A DNA stretch of 64,000 bases from Climacium dendroides (taxonomy: Eukaryota > Streptophyta > Bryopsida > Hypnales > Climaciaceae): assembly GCA_950106755.1 (NCBI GenBank), contig OX467087.1, positions 6,080,047 to 6,144,046 on the forward strand, read 5' to 3'. The position numbers and the translations under genes were made by a program. Under the pieces are notes generated by a model. It had not been told where the DNA came from. It worked only from the letters and a program-made list of their open reading frames with translations, and made no database searches. Positions 10,541 to 21,467 of the stretch are shown here, one piece after another. Every line of letters begins with the position of its first letter. Position 1 is the first letter of the stretch.

Positions 10541-13424
10541 TCATTCTTCAATCATAGAACCATCGTTATTTGTAGTAGTCATGAAGGCTGCCACTGATGC
10601 CTTAATAATTTGAATTTGTAGACTTGGAACCGTCACCTTTGGATTTTTAGTTCCATCATGAAACCGTGGCTTCCAAGCTATCATGATACAATCTGTGCTT
10701 GACCATGTTGAAGGTATAACACTATCTTCGTGCCACACATTCCCTTGTTTGGTGTCCCAACCCTCATATGTCTCCATATTAATGTGCCGATCTGAAGTAG
10801 GCCTCTAATATTGGATTTTGATCATATGCATATGCCCTGGATCGGGACTCGGAGCCGTAATAGCCCTAACGAGCCAAAATGGTTTTACATCACCATCAGT
10901 AGGACGCACTGCAACAAAAGAACCTACGTGTGTATCACGAGCAACACGAAACGAAGAACATGGACGATTACGCTTACGTCCAACAAAGTTGGCATCCTCT
11001 GCATTTTCTTCACGTAATGTGCCATTTCTTTGCATTTGATCTGTTTCATCATTGGCAATCCTTGAAGTTGGCCAAAATCCATCAAGTAATGCCTCTCGCA
11101 CCTGAAGAGGTGCATCTAGAGCAGCTCTGATGCCTTTCTAATACTCTTCTAGTGGACCATTCTTCCGCCTGTACTCTCCACTATGATCATTGTTTGCCAT
11201 TTTGTTCCAATGTTTAACATAGCCATTCAAACCTTTCTTTATCTCTTCAAGAGCTTTCATTGGAACTGGAGTCAAAGGTTTAGAGCTACTATTTGGTACT
11301 TTAGGAAGTCCATCCTCAATCTCTGACCACATTCTTATCCCATTGCCGTGCTCTGGCAACCACTTTGGTCAGTACACAAATTTTTATACTCCATCAAAGG
11401 CCATCCTGAAGAATCCATAAAAAACTTGAATTGTTGACTTTTCGAATGCCCTCCTAATTCATCTCCACCAGTGCCCAAATAACCCTCCACAAATTTCTTG
11501 AAATCAGGGAGCTCCTCAATGAGATGAGGAATCACAGGGTGCGTTTCACAATCCATAAAGGACTTCATGAGCTTTGGAAGTGTTGGATAGTCATTCGTCT
11601 TCAATCTTGAACTCCATCGACCAAAAAGAGCATCAATGTCTTCGTGAGTGTGTCCCACAATAAGAAAGTTGATGTATACCTCACGAAAAATGCCTTTGTA
11701 TACAAGCAAAGAGCAGAAAGCAAAAACATATCGATTCTTGTTGTCCCCTGACGCATTGTCCAATTGCAATATTAATATTGGTGGGAGAGGTTGAGCTGGA
11801 AGTGGCTGTTCTGGAGGTGGAAGGAGGGAGTCCAAGCAATTTTCTGCTCCTTTTAAAAGTGCCTTTGTCAATGTGGATTGCCCCTCCTCAATAGAAAATA
11901 ACACCCTCGATGAATTTTTAGGTGGGCCTTCCAAATCCTGCAACAACCTTGCAATGGACCCAATGGTATGATTTGAATCTGTTGGGAAAATGCCCACACC
12001 ATAGTGTGCATATCGTACATCGCCATGACCATGAGCAATCATACCTGTGATAGCAACAGGCATTTTCATGAAGGATTCTGTCGACTTGTTCTTGTGAGAA
12101 AAGTGTGGAGAAGCCGTTTTTGAATGATCCATTTTATCATGAATGATGCACAACATTTTGTCCGGGCATCTCACGGAAAATTCCCGATTTCCATAGTAGT
12201 ACTCTCTATGAGCCCTCTGACCTGCAATATGGGTATTCAAAATATTGGTATACTTATCAAACGACTCTGATTTCCAACAAGCGCTCCTCAATTGCTTATA
12301 CTCATCGCACAAGCCACACCTAGCAAAACTATCCCCACGAGCCTTGGTAGCAAATTCAGGGAAATTCTGACGGTGAATGTTGTTCAAGCCACTGGAAGAA
12401 ATCGGCTGCAAATTGAACTCAGCATTGGACTCATTGATTTTAGGTAATTGGTCACTCCAACGAAAAGCAGAAGGTAGAACCATCGCTGCAACTTTCTCCC
12501 AGACTCTATTGTCCTTGTTTTGTGTGACATTCGATCGGCATCAGACTCAATAAGAGTTCGAAGCGTGGCAGTAGCTTGAAGAGTATGCATGCAGGGTTTT
12601 TTGGATCCCACATTTCCATGCACCTGAGCTTGCTTCCCAATTCTAGCCTTCTCTTTGTACCTATAGAACGTAGCTCTTGCAATCCCATGAATGATCCACC
12701 ATGCAGTGGGGCACACTTCTCTACCTTTCAAGGTAATCCACTCTTTGCCAGCACTGTCTTTATGGATTTGCCTATGCACCTCCAAAAGTGTCTTTCTACG
12801 CGCCTTGAAGTCCTCACCTGAATATAGTTCAGTCCTTATCGCTTGGATTTGCCCACGCGGAAAAGGTTGAACACAATTTTTCTCACAACATGATTTTGTG
12901 GACACTGATGTGATCGATTCCATAGAGAGGAGAAGTTCTTTCTTGGGTGGAATCTTTGGATCAATCCTTTCACGAGTTGTTTCGTACGATCGAACCCCCT
13001 TACGAATTCTTCTGCTTGATGGGTTCATGGCTGCGTTATATACATGGGTTTGGTCATGGTCATATAAGCTCACATCGTCATCTAAAAAAACTCTCTTGAT
13101 GTCCCAGGAACAAAGTGACCATACATTGCCAGATGAGAAGAGTTCCTCATTCAGAGATTTAGCAATTTGAATGGCAATCCGGTCATCGCCAAGAGGCTTT
13201 CCATCTTGGTCAATGATTAACTCTGGGTCAACGTTTTGGCAAACCCCCCTTGCAAGGTCCACCCCATCTTCGTTTCGAAGAGTGACAAGTTGTGAGACCC
13301 ATTTTGCACGAGCAATCCCCTCGCATACCTGAACATCAGGTGGAAATGGAGGAACTGGATTCGCGAACTCATCAAACCCATAGAAATCCATTCTGCAAGC
13401 ATGAAGACCAATCCTTAGATTCAT
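10541..13424 (-). pseudogene. DUF7869-type, probably transposon-derived protein
   Basis: The N-terminal half (ATG 13424) has a Cys pair CCEKNC followed by a block with REVCPTAWWIIHGIARATFYRYK. The second half has LQLDNASGDNKNRY, VYINFLIVGHTHEDIDALFGRW and a C-terminal segment with VRPTDGDVKPFWLVRA and RPTSDRH. The D-N...NKN and GHTHEDID blocks match the pattern I associate with Pfam DUF7869, a family spread through eukaryote repeats; function is not established and a DDE-like nuclease is inference. Breaks: one base short in a C run at 12498-12500 and again at 11367-11368, in-frame TAG at 11138-11140 and 10805-10807. The frame then ends at TGA 10541-10543. Between the breaks the protein reads cleanly for about 960 residues. 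Confidence 0.7.
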
Positions 13425-13639
13425 TGTTCAGTCAAACATAAAGATGTTCTATTGCAGCAACTTCTAGTACACTAGAAACTAAACATACTCTATATTCACT
13501 AATATTAACATCATGTCTCTATAATTTCTTACAAATACAACATCGTTGAATGGATGATCCAATGATTTGTGCTATGATTCAGTCATTCATCTTCATCTAA
13601 GTAAATACTTTTCAATGCAAAGTTGCAAACACTTTATTT

Positions 13640-14745
13640 ATAGTTGACATTATCATCGCCCCGACGATAACCGGAAGTTGTTGTTACTCAGAGTTATCGT
13701 TGACTCAATGATAACTCTCCTCAACAAAACTCATTTCTTGATTTGTTGGATGTGATGAAGAAATAATTCAACCCAATGCACAATCTCGTTTGAAATCATA
13801 AGAAATTAAAGTATCTACACCTTTGAAAATTACTGACAAGATTATCATCGACCCGACAATAACTGGAACTCGAAGAACTCAAAGTTATCGTTGACACAAC
13901 GATAATGATCTTCAATGAAACTCCTTTCATGATTCGTTAGTTGTGACTAAGGAAAAATTCAACCAATGCACATTCTTCTTTCAAATCATAAGAAATTGAA
14001 GTACCTACACATTTGCTAAGAATACCGATTGAGAAAATCTGACTACGTTATCATCGACTCGACGATAACTAGGAGCAAAAGAATTCAGCGGTATCATTGA
14101 CTCAACGATAACTATCCTCAATGAAACTCCTTTCATGATTTGTTCAATTTGACGAAGAAATAATTCAACCCAATGCACATTCTGCTTTCAAATCAGAAGA
14201 AATCGAAGTAGTTACACATTTGCTAAGAATGCTAACTGAAAATTACTGACTACGTTATCATCAACTCGACGATAACTAGAAGTGAAAGAACTCAGAGTTA
14301 TCATTGACACAACGATAATGATCTTCAATGAAACTCCTTTCATGATTCGTTAGTTGTGACTAAGGAAAAATTCAACTCAATGCACATTCTTCTTTCAAAT
14401 CATAGGAAATTGAAGTAGCTTCAAATTTGCTAAGAATACCGATTGAGAAAATCTGACTAAGTTATCATCGACACGACGATAACTAGGAGCAAAAGAAAGA
14501 GGTATCATTGACTCAACGATAACTATCCTCAATGAAACTCCTTTCATGATTTGTTCAATTTGGCAAAGAAATAATTCAACCCGATGCACATTCTGCTTTG
14601 AAATCAGAAGAAATTGAAGTAGCTACACATTTGCTAGGAATGCCGATTGAAAAAATCTAACTACGTTATCATCGACTTGACGATAAGCAGAAGTCAAAGA
14701 GGTCACAATTATCGTCGACTCAACGATAAGTACCCTCAATGACAG
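13640..14745. repeat. Tandem array, about 5.5 copies of a ~200-bp unit
   Basis: The landmark TTATCATCGACTCGACGATAA-like word recurs near 13650, 13848, 14045, 14250, 14458 and 14661, a spacing of about 197-208 bases. Units also share AATGAAACTCCTTTCATGA and AATTCAACCCAATGCACATT. Each unit carries two imperfect ~20-bp palindromes, one centred on CGACTCG and one on TTGACTCAA. The array lies upstream of the DUF7869-type gene. Confidence 0.85.
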
Positions 14746-15480
14746 TATTGAGGTAATGGAGTTATCCATGAAATGCTTCGACATTCACGCCACAAAAAAT
14801 GGGCATTGCAAACAACTTTGTTACAACTCTCTTCACCAAAAGTAAGAGTAACCAATTCCTTATAGTCTACAGGCTCGCTCAACAAATATAACGTCTTCAC
14901 GCATGGAGATGTCACAAACATGGACCTTCAATGACTAGTTTCACGTACTTTCTGACATCAATATGTACAAAACTAACTCACCACCAGTCGAGGTCAATGG
15001 CAACTAATTTAAATACAAACTACACCTTCTACCTATGAACTCACAAACAAGAAGAAAAAAATTTGAGGACCTGCAGTTGTCAATGTGCTAGGCAGACACA
15101 CTTGAAGCGCAAGAGAATAGCAAAAGCAAAAGAGTCTCGTCGGCGTGTTTGTGGAAGAAGGCATGTTCTCGCAAGTGAAGTTGTCTGTGGCAAGAGGTGG
15201 GCAAAAAGTTAGAAAAAGTGGGAATATTTTAGCGGGCACTTCCAAATTTCAAATTTCCTGCAAACTCCTTGATTCCTGGCTGTTCAGTCATTCGCTTGAA
15301 GGCGCTTTTGCCAGCTTTCTACAAAAAAGATGTGGCTCCACCAATGCATTTTCCAAAAAAAAATTGACCATATACAGAATTGTGTGCTATAGTTCTAGTA
15401 GGTTGACTTTTTGGGTCGTGTACCCATCGATTGCCCAATATTTTTAGGCCTTTTCTTGGTGGCTTATTTTCTATCAAATC
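14746..15480. other. Unassigned stretch, no gene seen
   Basis: Short open frames on both strands have no recognisable domain or splice pattern. Nothing in this stretch is supported as a gene. Confidence 0.4.
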
Positions 15481-15484
15481 CATT

Positions 15485-15715
15485 TTGGGGTTTTAGGGTT
15501 TTGGCTTTTCAGGCTATGAATTTTTAGAGGTTTAGGGTTTTTAGGGTTTAGGGTTTTAGGATTTACAGTTTTCATGCTATGAATTTTTAGAGGTTTAGGG
15601 TTTAGGGTTAATACTTTAGGGTTTAGGATTTGTAGGCTATGAATTTTTAGAAGTATAGGATTCGGGTTTTAGGGTTTAGGGTTTAGGATTAGGGTTTAGA
15701 GCATGACAAATGGGT
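15485..15715 (+). repeat. Degenerate telomere-like TTTAGGG repeats
   Basis: Many TTTAGGG and TTTTAGGG units are interspersed with a longer recurring phrase containing GCTATGAATTTTTAGA, which appears at least three times at roughly 70-base spacing. Plant-type telomere units inside the window, with unrelated sequence on both sides, indicate an interstitial array. Confidence 0.8.
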
Positions 15716-15879
15716 TTTCAATATATTTAGGGCTATAGGTTTCAAGGTTTAAGTTCTGTCATTTCATCATGCAATAGGGGTTACGGTCGCATTGATCATA
15801 AAAATGGAAATACTCTTCTATTTCTTCATGAAGGTGCAGTGGAATAATGTAGCAATGAATCAGATGGAAAATAGTATTG

Positions 15880-16210
15880 TTGAATTTATATTCCATTTAT
15901 TCATGCACGTTTGGTGGAATACTTGAGAAATGGAAAAAAATTGGGATATTATGTTGCTCAATTATTCTCCCATTTTTTCATGCAAGTGTGATGGAATAAT
16001 GTCGCAATGAAAAATATTGGGAAACAATGCATCTCAATGTATTTGCCATTTAGTGATATACGTTTGATGGAATACCAGAGGAATGAAAAAAAATGGGGAG
16101 ATAATGTGCTCAATTACTCTCCCATTGTTTTTTTCATGCAACTCTTTTGGAATACCATAGAAATGAAAAGATATGGAGAGATAGTGTTGCTCAATTAATT
16201 CTTCATTTAT
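15880..16210 (+). repeat. Imperfect ~100-bp tandem repeats
   Basis: Three to four copies share TGGAATA, AATGAAAAA, TGGGGAGATAATGT and GCTCAATTATTCTCCCATT in the same order at about 100-base spacing. No coding content is seen. Confidence 0.7.
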
Positions 16211-16499
16211 TTATAGAAGAGCCGGATTTAAGGCTTAAGGATAAGGGTTTATGCTTTAGATAATATCATATAATTAGGGGTATGTTCAACGACGCTAGTT
16301 TGTGAGCCTAAAAGCGTGAGCTCAAGAGCTGTGAGCATACATTTTGTGAGTCTAGAGCGTTGATTTAAAAAAATTAAAATTTGTTTAGGCCAATAGAGAA
16401 AAAAGGGGAGACATTTCAAAAATTTAATATTAATAGTAAAATTTCAGCCCTATGACTGTGGATCTATAACCGTGGGATTGTGTTAGCATGCACACCATA

Positions 16500-16705
16500 A
16501 TTTTTTTTTTTCTTTTGGGGGGGTGAAAGTCCCGACTTTGAAGCATCTAAAAGGGGTTTCTCGGTACCGAGAGAGGTTTTCAAGGGTGAAAAAGTCGCGG
16601 AAAAAAAAAAAAAAAAAAAAAAAAAATTGGTTGAAAGTCCTAACCATGAAACCTCTCAAAGGGTCTCTTTGTATCGAGAGAGGTTTAGGGTGGTGACAAA
16701 GTTGC
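16500..16705. repeat. Duplicated ~100-bp segment flanking a long A run
   Basis: Two related copies carry GAAAGTCC, an AAACCTCTC-like word, a CGGTACCGAGAGAGGTTT or GTATCGAGAGAGGTTT word and a following GGTG. They flank an uninterrupted A run of about 28 bases near 16600-16626. A 28-base run is also a place where the assembly may be inaccurate. Confidence 0.6.
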
Positions 16706-16739
16706 AAAATTTTGGATGATTTTTTGGGACCTACTTACA

Positions 16740-17390
16740 ACATGACAAACAACTCTTTGGACTTTTGTCATGGCCTAATTTTTGCCCACTGGTGCTTAAG
16801 TGGTCAACTATAGGTGGCTCAACATTAAGAATTTTTGTCTTTCATGAATTAATGATATTTGAAGGTAAAAAATCATTAAGTTATTGATTATTTCAAGTTT
16901 GGCTTGTTGAAGCAAACTGTCCCAATTTTTAAATATTGAAGTTCATTAACTTAAATTTAATAAAGCTCAACACTCAATTGTCGATGGCCTCAATCTGTTT
17001 GGATGGGAGGAGTGGAAAAAAAAAAAAAAAAAAATTAAAATGGGTGTACACTAGGCTTAGGTGGATAGGAATATTTTGTGAGGCTTTAATATAAAATCAG
17101 TCCCACTTGTGTACTTCCTAAGTCCTAACCAAACACAGATTGAGGGAGAAGCATTGCAGTGTACTTCTACACGTTTCATACATTACACATAGTATATAAA
17201 GCATTTACATTGCCTATAGGGAGAAGAATATACAACAATCAAAGTTACATACTAATCACTCTGCAAAATTATAGATAAAGCATACATAGTTCCGTACATA
17301 TAGTATTTTCACTCAAAGTTCCAAATACATATGAATCTAACTCTACATGCTAGGCTTGTATAGGACGGTTCTACATATTCTAACTACAGT
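16740..17390. other. AT-rich spacer with poly-A, no gene seen
   Basis: Contains a further A run near 17019-17036 and no coding signal. It is probably 3' flank of the minus-strand MULE gene that ends at 17392. Confidence 0.4.
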
Positions 17391-17391
17391 T

Positions 17392-20300
17392 TTAAGAATT
17401 CATTTTGATCATCCCTGCATTTTCAAGTAGTTTCATGACTTCATCCATGCTGAGGCTTGGAGCATGGATGAAGGGGTCTTTCTTCGAATCTACTTTGCAA
17501 AGGTAACGGAAAATGTAATATAGATGTTTGCAGTTGACATATTTCCCTCGCTTACCAATGGAGGCAGAGATCATAGTGCTAAAGGACAAACAAGTGCAAG
17601 ATGGAAAATTAGAAAGAGTGACCCGGTTCACCATATGGTGAGGTTCTACGCCTGACTGTAGAGTAATGATAGCTCCAAGTCCTGGGTAAGGCAAAATGTT
17701 CACTCCGAGAATGATTCCAGATACATTTCAGGCACTCTCCCATTGATTCCGGTGCTCATCAGTAGGTGCCTTCTCATTCCTACGAATGTTTTTTCCATTC
17801 CTAACACATGGTGGCTTGTTAGCATGAGGTGGTCTTGCATATGTCCATTCTACAACCTCGAATAGTTTTGAAGACGTGAAGAGCCGTCATGGAGACAAAG
17901 GTAGTTGCTCCTGGAGGTTGAAACCTGCTTCTTCAAACAATGTGATTTCATCAGAAGTGAGGGCAGTACCAAGCATCACGGGCCACACGTGAGGGATTTC
18001 AGGTCGGCTAAGAACATGAGACCTTCTGGGACCCATTACACAGCGCTTGATGTTGTCTGGACAAAACCAAAATTCATCAGTCTCCACTCTAGACCCTTTG
18101 AACTCACGCTTTTGCCCCTTATATAATGGAGCAGCTGTGGCTGTAGCACCCCTCACAATGATCATCTTGCACTTAACCTCCGTTTTCGATTGAATGGCAT
18201 GGCACTTTCTCTTAGACTTCACAGAAAGGCGGGCTATGTGCCACTGAAATGGATCACAATCTGTCTCCAACACATGTTTGACATGAGGAACTGGTGGTGT
18301 ATCACCCACTGTATTCCTAACATGGCTTGGAGCTGACCGAATTTGAACGCGTGGGTGGGAAAAATTCACCTTATCTGGGCGATGAGAATCTCCTTCGGAG
18401 CCAATAGGAACATCAAGGGTCCTCTTAATGGACCCAAACACTTCTTCTCCTTCCAAGTGGAGGATGCGTGTACAAATGTCTTCAGCACCAGGCATACTGC
18501 ACAAAGCATCAGTAATTCGTTTCCCGTCCATTGATGCTACTGCCTTCTTCAACTTTAGGTCCTGACGGGAGGGTCCATGTCCACATGGCCCACCATTAAG
18601 GTACACTCGGTAATTGGTCATCTGCATGAAGGCACGGACCCAATCATCACATGTCGCAATGTATAAGTCCGTTCCGCGTTTACCAGATGCTTGTAGCCAC
18701 TTGTTGTGGATCGTCTCAGAGAGGTTACAAGACGGAATGTCAACCAATTCTTCCACCGATAGATCCTGTACATTATTTTAGCACTCACATTAGCAATAAT
18801 CCAAAAGGCAATGTGAAAACTGCATATAAAGAACAAATCAATTGAAAGGTAGAAGAATGCGACACTTACAGTTTCCATGAAGCCCCCCCATTGGCGGTAT
18901 CTGAAGTGCCAGAAGGCTAACCACAATTCAAGCTCCTTCAGAGATTCCTCTGATGCTGCACCAGAGGAGTACCACCATGCCTTGATTTGGAGGTACCTAC
19001 TCTCCGCTTCCTCCAAGTTCTTAGCATCTTTGTAATCTCTGCACAGCTTCATGTGTTGGCATTGAAGTTCACGCTTAATGAGTTTTTCAGTGTGTTGCTT
19101 CATTGAGGTAGCCCAATGAAAAAGACAAGTGCGTTCTCTGTCAATCATCTTGATAGATGGATCTCCAGATCCATAAACAATTCTAACAGCATTCCAATTG
19201 GCTTGTGCGCTATCTGCCATAAGGCCTTTGAAGTTAGGATTTGCCAAGTCGTTCTTCTCCATTACTTTGTTGAGACACCTCCACATAATGACTTGTCCTT
19301 CGGTATCTTCTGATTGCATGTCACAAACTGCAATTGTCATTACTTTGCAATAAATTGAATCATATACGTGGCAAGCAATTGTGGTCCAGCCCTTGACGTG
19401 TTTCACATGATCAAACATAAGCCAACAATTTGCCAAATCACCTCTGGGTTGCATCTTCCTTACAAGGTCAACCCCGCTCCCAGGGCCGTCTACGAGCATC
19501 TTGAAGACATACACCTTATTCTGTCCCTGTCTTGGGAACACACTATCATGAATAAACTCAATCTTTGCTTGTTTCTTCATTGCAAGTAGACGATCAATCT
19601 CCCCTCCTCCTCCTCCAGCGTTATGAAAAGAAGAAATGATGTTCCTCACATTTGGCGAACTAAGGACTTGAAATTTATCCATGACATCATCAAGAGCCTT
19701 GCCATGCAACATCTCCTTGGGTCCGTTACCAGAGTGAACTAAGAATGTATCAAGGAATTCCTTGCTAGCAGCTAAAGCAATGGCTGATGCTTTGGCAGTA
19801 GGGGTTTTTGAAACTTCTTTTGCAATGAGACTTGAGATAGTATCAACTGCATCTCTACACAATCCATCACTAACTGGGTGGACATGAGTGCCTAGATGGA
19901 TGCATGCCCTCGTCATGTGGGATGGACCTATGACATAGTAAATCCTTCCGTCACAGAAATTGATACAAATGGGCGGTAATTTGCAGACTTTGCAAACTAC
20001 AGTGGAGTCTCTAGGCGGATTGGATCCTACAAGGAATGGAGTGGCTGTGTTACCCATCCACTCTATTTCGTTTCTACTGGAGCATCGATTCAAATAATCG
20101 CATGCAGGATTTGAACAAGCCAAATGACCAACACAAGATGACTTCCTGAACTTAAGCCCTAACTCGTTGTGAATATTAGAAGTGATTGTACAACACCATG
20201 TATGGCCATCATAGCGCTTATCCATGCCACCCATATTCTTTGAAGAACTGGATCCAGACAACGACCTACACGGTGGAAGCTCAAAGATAATGTCTCCATC

Positions 20301-21026
20301 AAAGCTAGTTGGAAGGAATTGGACCTTCTTACATTCGATTAAATCGAAGTTGAGATTTGCAATCTCGTTCCTAGATCCTCGAATACTAGCTAGCTTTCTA
20401 AGACTTTGTAGCACACTCGGGTGATCACGGTCTGTCGGATAGAGGGGAGGATGTGAGAATATTGAGCTCCCAACACTACTATCACGCAAACCAGTAGACT
20501 TTGTGGCCTTGATTCTTGTAGAAGCATCATTCAATTTAGATGGAAAAGATTGACGACTACTATTTCCATGCTCATCCTCTGAATTGCTGGATAAGTCAAC
20601 TACTGGACTTAGTAACTCACGTACCACGCAATCGACATTGAAACCGTTCTCTTCCTCATCCACTTGAGAAGGATCATGTGACTCTCTCTTAACAGATCTC
20701 AATATTGGAAATTGTGTAGTGGATGCATCAGAGATAGGTGTTACTATCTCAGTCGAAGCATCTACAACAACAGATGACAAACCAAACGCTCTATATCGAC
20801 CCACTGCTAAGTTCCAAATTTATCCGTGTTGATTAGCAGTTCTAGGTATGAGAACCGATTGAACAAGTATTCCTGCCTCAGAATAAATCTCTTCTTCAAT
20901 GTAGATGGAAGACTCTAGGAAACCGTATCGAACATGCAGAAGGTCGCTCGACAAATTTACAAAACCAGTACTACCGATGCGAATGAGAAGAGGCACCTCA
21001 TGCCCATTTACTCTAATGGATGCCAT
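17392..21026 (-). pseudogene. MULE transposase (zinc finger, DDE, SWIM)
   Basis: ATG 21026 is preferred over the upstream GTG. Exon 1 (18870-21026) has a Cys/His region (KSSCVGHLACSNPACDYLNRC) like the WRKY-GCM1 fingers of plant Mutator-like elements, then a DDE-like core with WLMFDHVKHVKGW, a second Asp in LMADSAQANWNAV and CLFHWATSMKQH. A 104-base intron (18766-18869, GTAAGT...TACAG) joins in phase to DLSVEELVDIPS. Exon 2 ends with a SWIM-type finger: SCTC followed by NCKHLYYIF. Breaks: TAA 20820-20822 near the N-terminus, TGA 17887-17889 and TGA 17728-17730, all in one otherwise continuous frame; the last stop is TAA 17392-17394. Terminal inverted repeats were not located. Confidence 0.85.
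18766..18869 (-). other. Intron of the MULE transposase
   Basis: The donor ACT/GTAAGT at 18869 and acceptor TACAG/GATC at 18766 remove 104 bases in phase 0. Read unspliced, the segment encodes an unrelated hydrophobic stretch, which supports removal. Confidence 0.85.
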
Positions 21027-21106
21027 TACAGGTAAGACTAACGAGTTCCAAAAATGAAAAATCACTTGAGAACATACAATCTTCCTAAGCTTAAATAGGA
21101 CGCTAA

Positions 21107-21467
21107 TGTCACAACTCAGGACACAGAGTTCGGAGATTGCCGACGCTCTGTCGGACGATCAGTGGTGCACACTGAACGAGTTCTGGTCGGTGGATTCAGA
21201 ATGAGGACGCGAATGTAAAGCAAACAGAAGTCAACAACGGAAATCAGTAAAGTACTCCGAAATAGCCAAACGTGATCATCAGGATCAGATTCATTGAGAA
21301 AAGGTTACGTGAAGAATAATCCTTCCACGAGGGTATTTACAGACCAGCGAGAGAGACGATGAAACTACTTTTATGTAACCGCTAACGTCTGGATAACCGC
21401 ATCCTTCTCCGTTCTCCTTCCAGTGGTTATTCCGTCCAGCTGTTACGAACATGGGTTGGTCATAACA
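21107..21467 (-). repeat. 3' LTR of gypsy element 2
   Basis: 361 bases; the plus strand begins TGTCACAACT and ends GGTCATAACA, giving TG...CA termini with a short inverted match. It directly follows the polypurine tract. On the minus strand an ACATAAAAG TATA-like word (near 21370-21380) precedes a segment that is exactly complementary to the region next to the gag start. The five bases beyond the LTR are GCTAA. Confidence 0.85.

Noticed and set aside
15485..15715. A chromosome end
   Set aside because: Repeats are degenerate and ordinary sequence continues on both sides.
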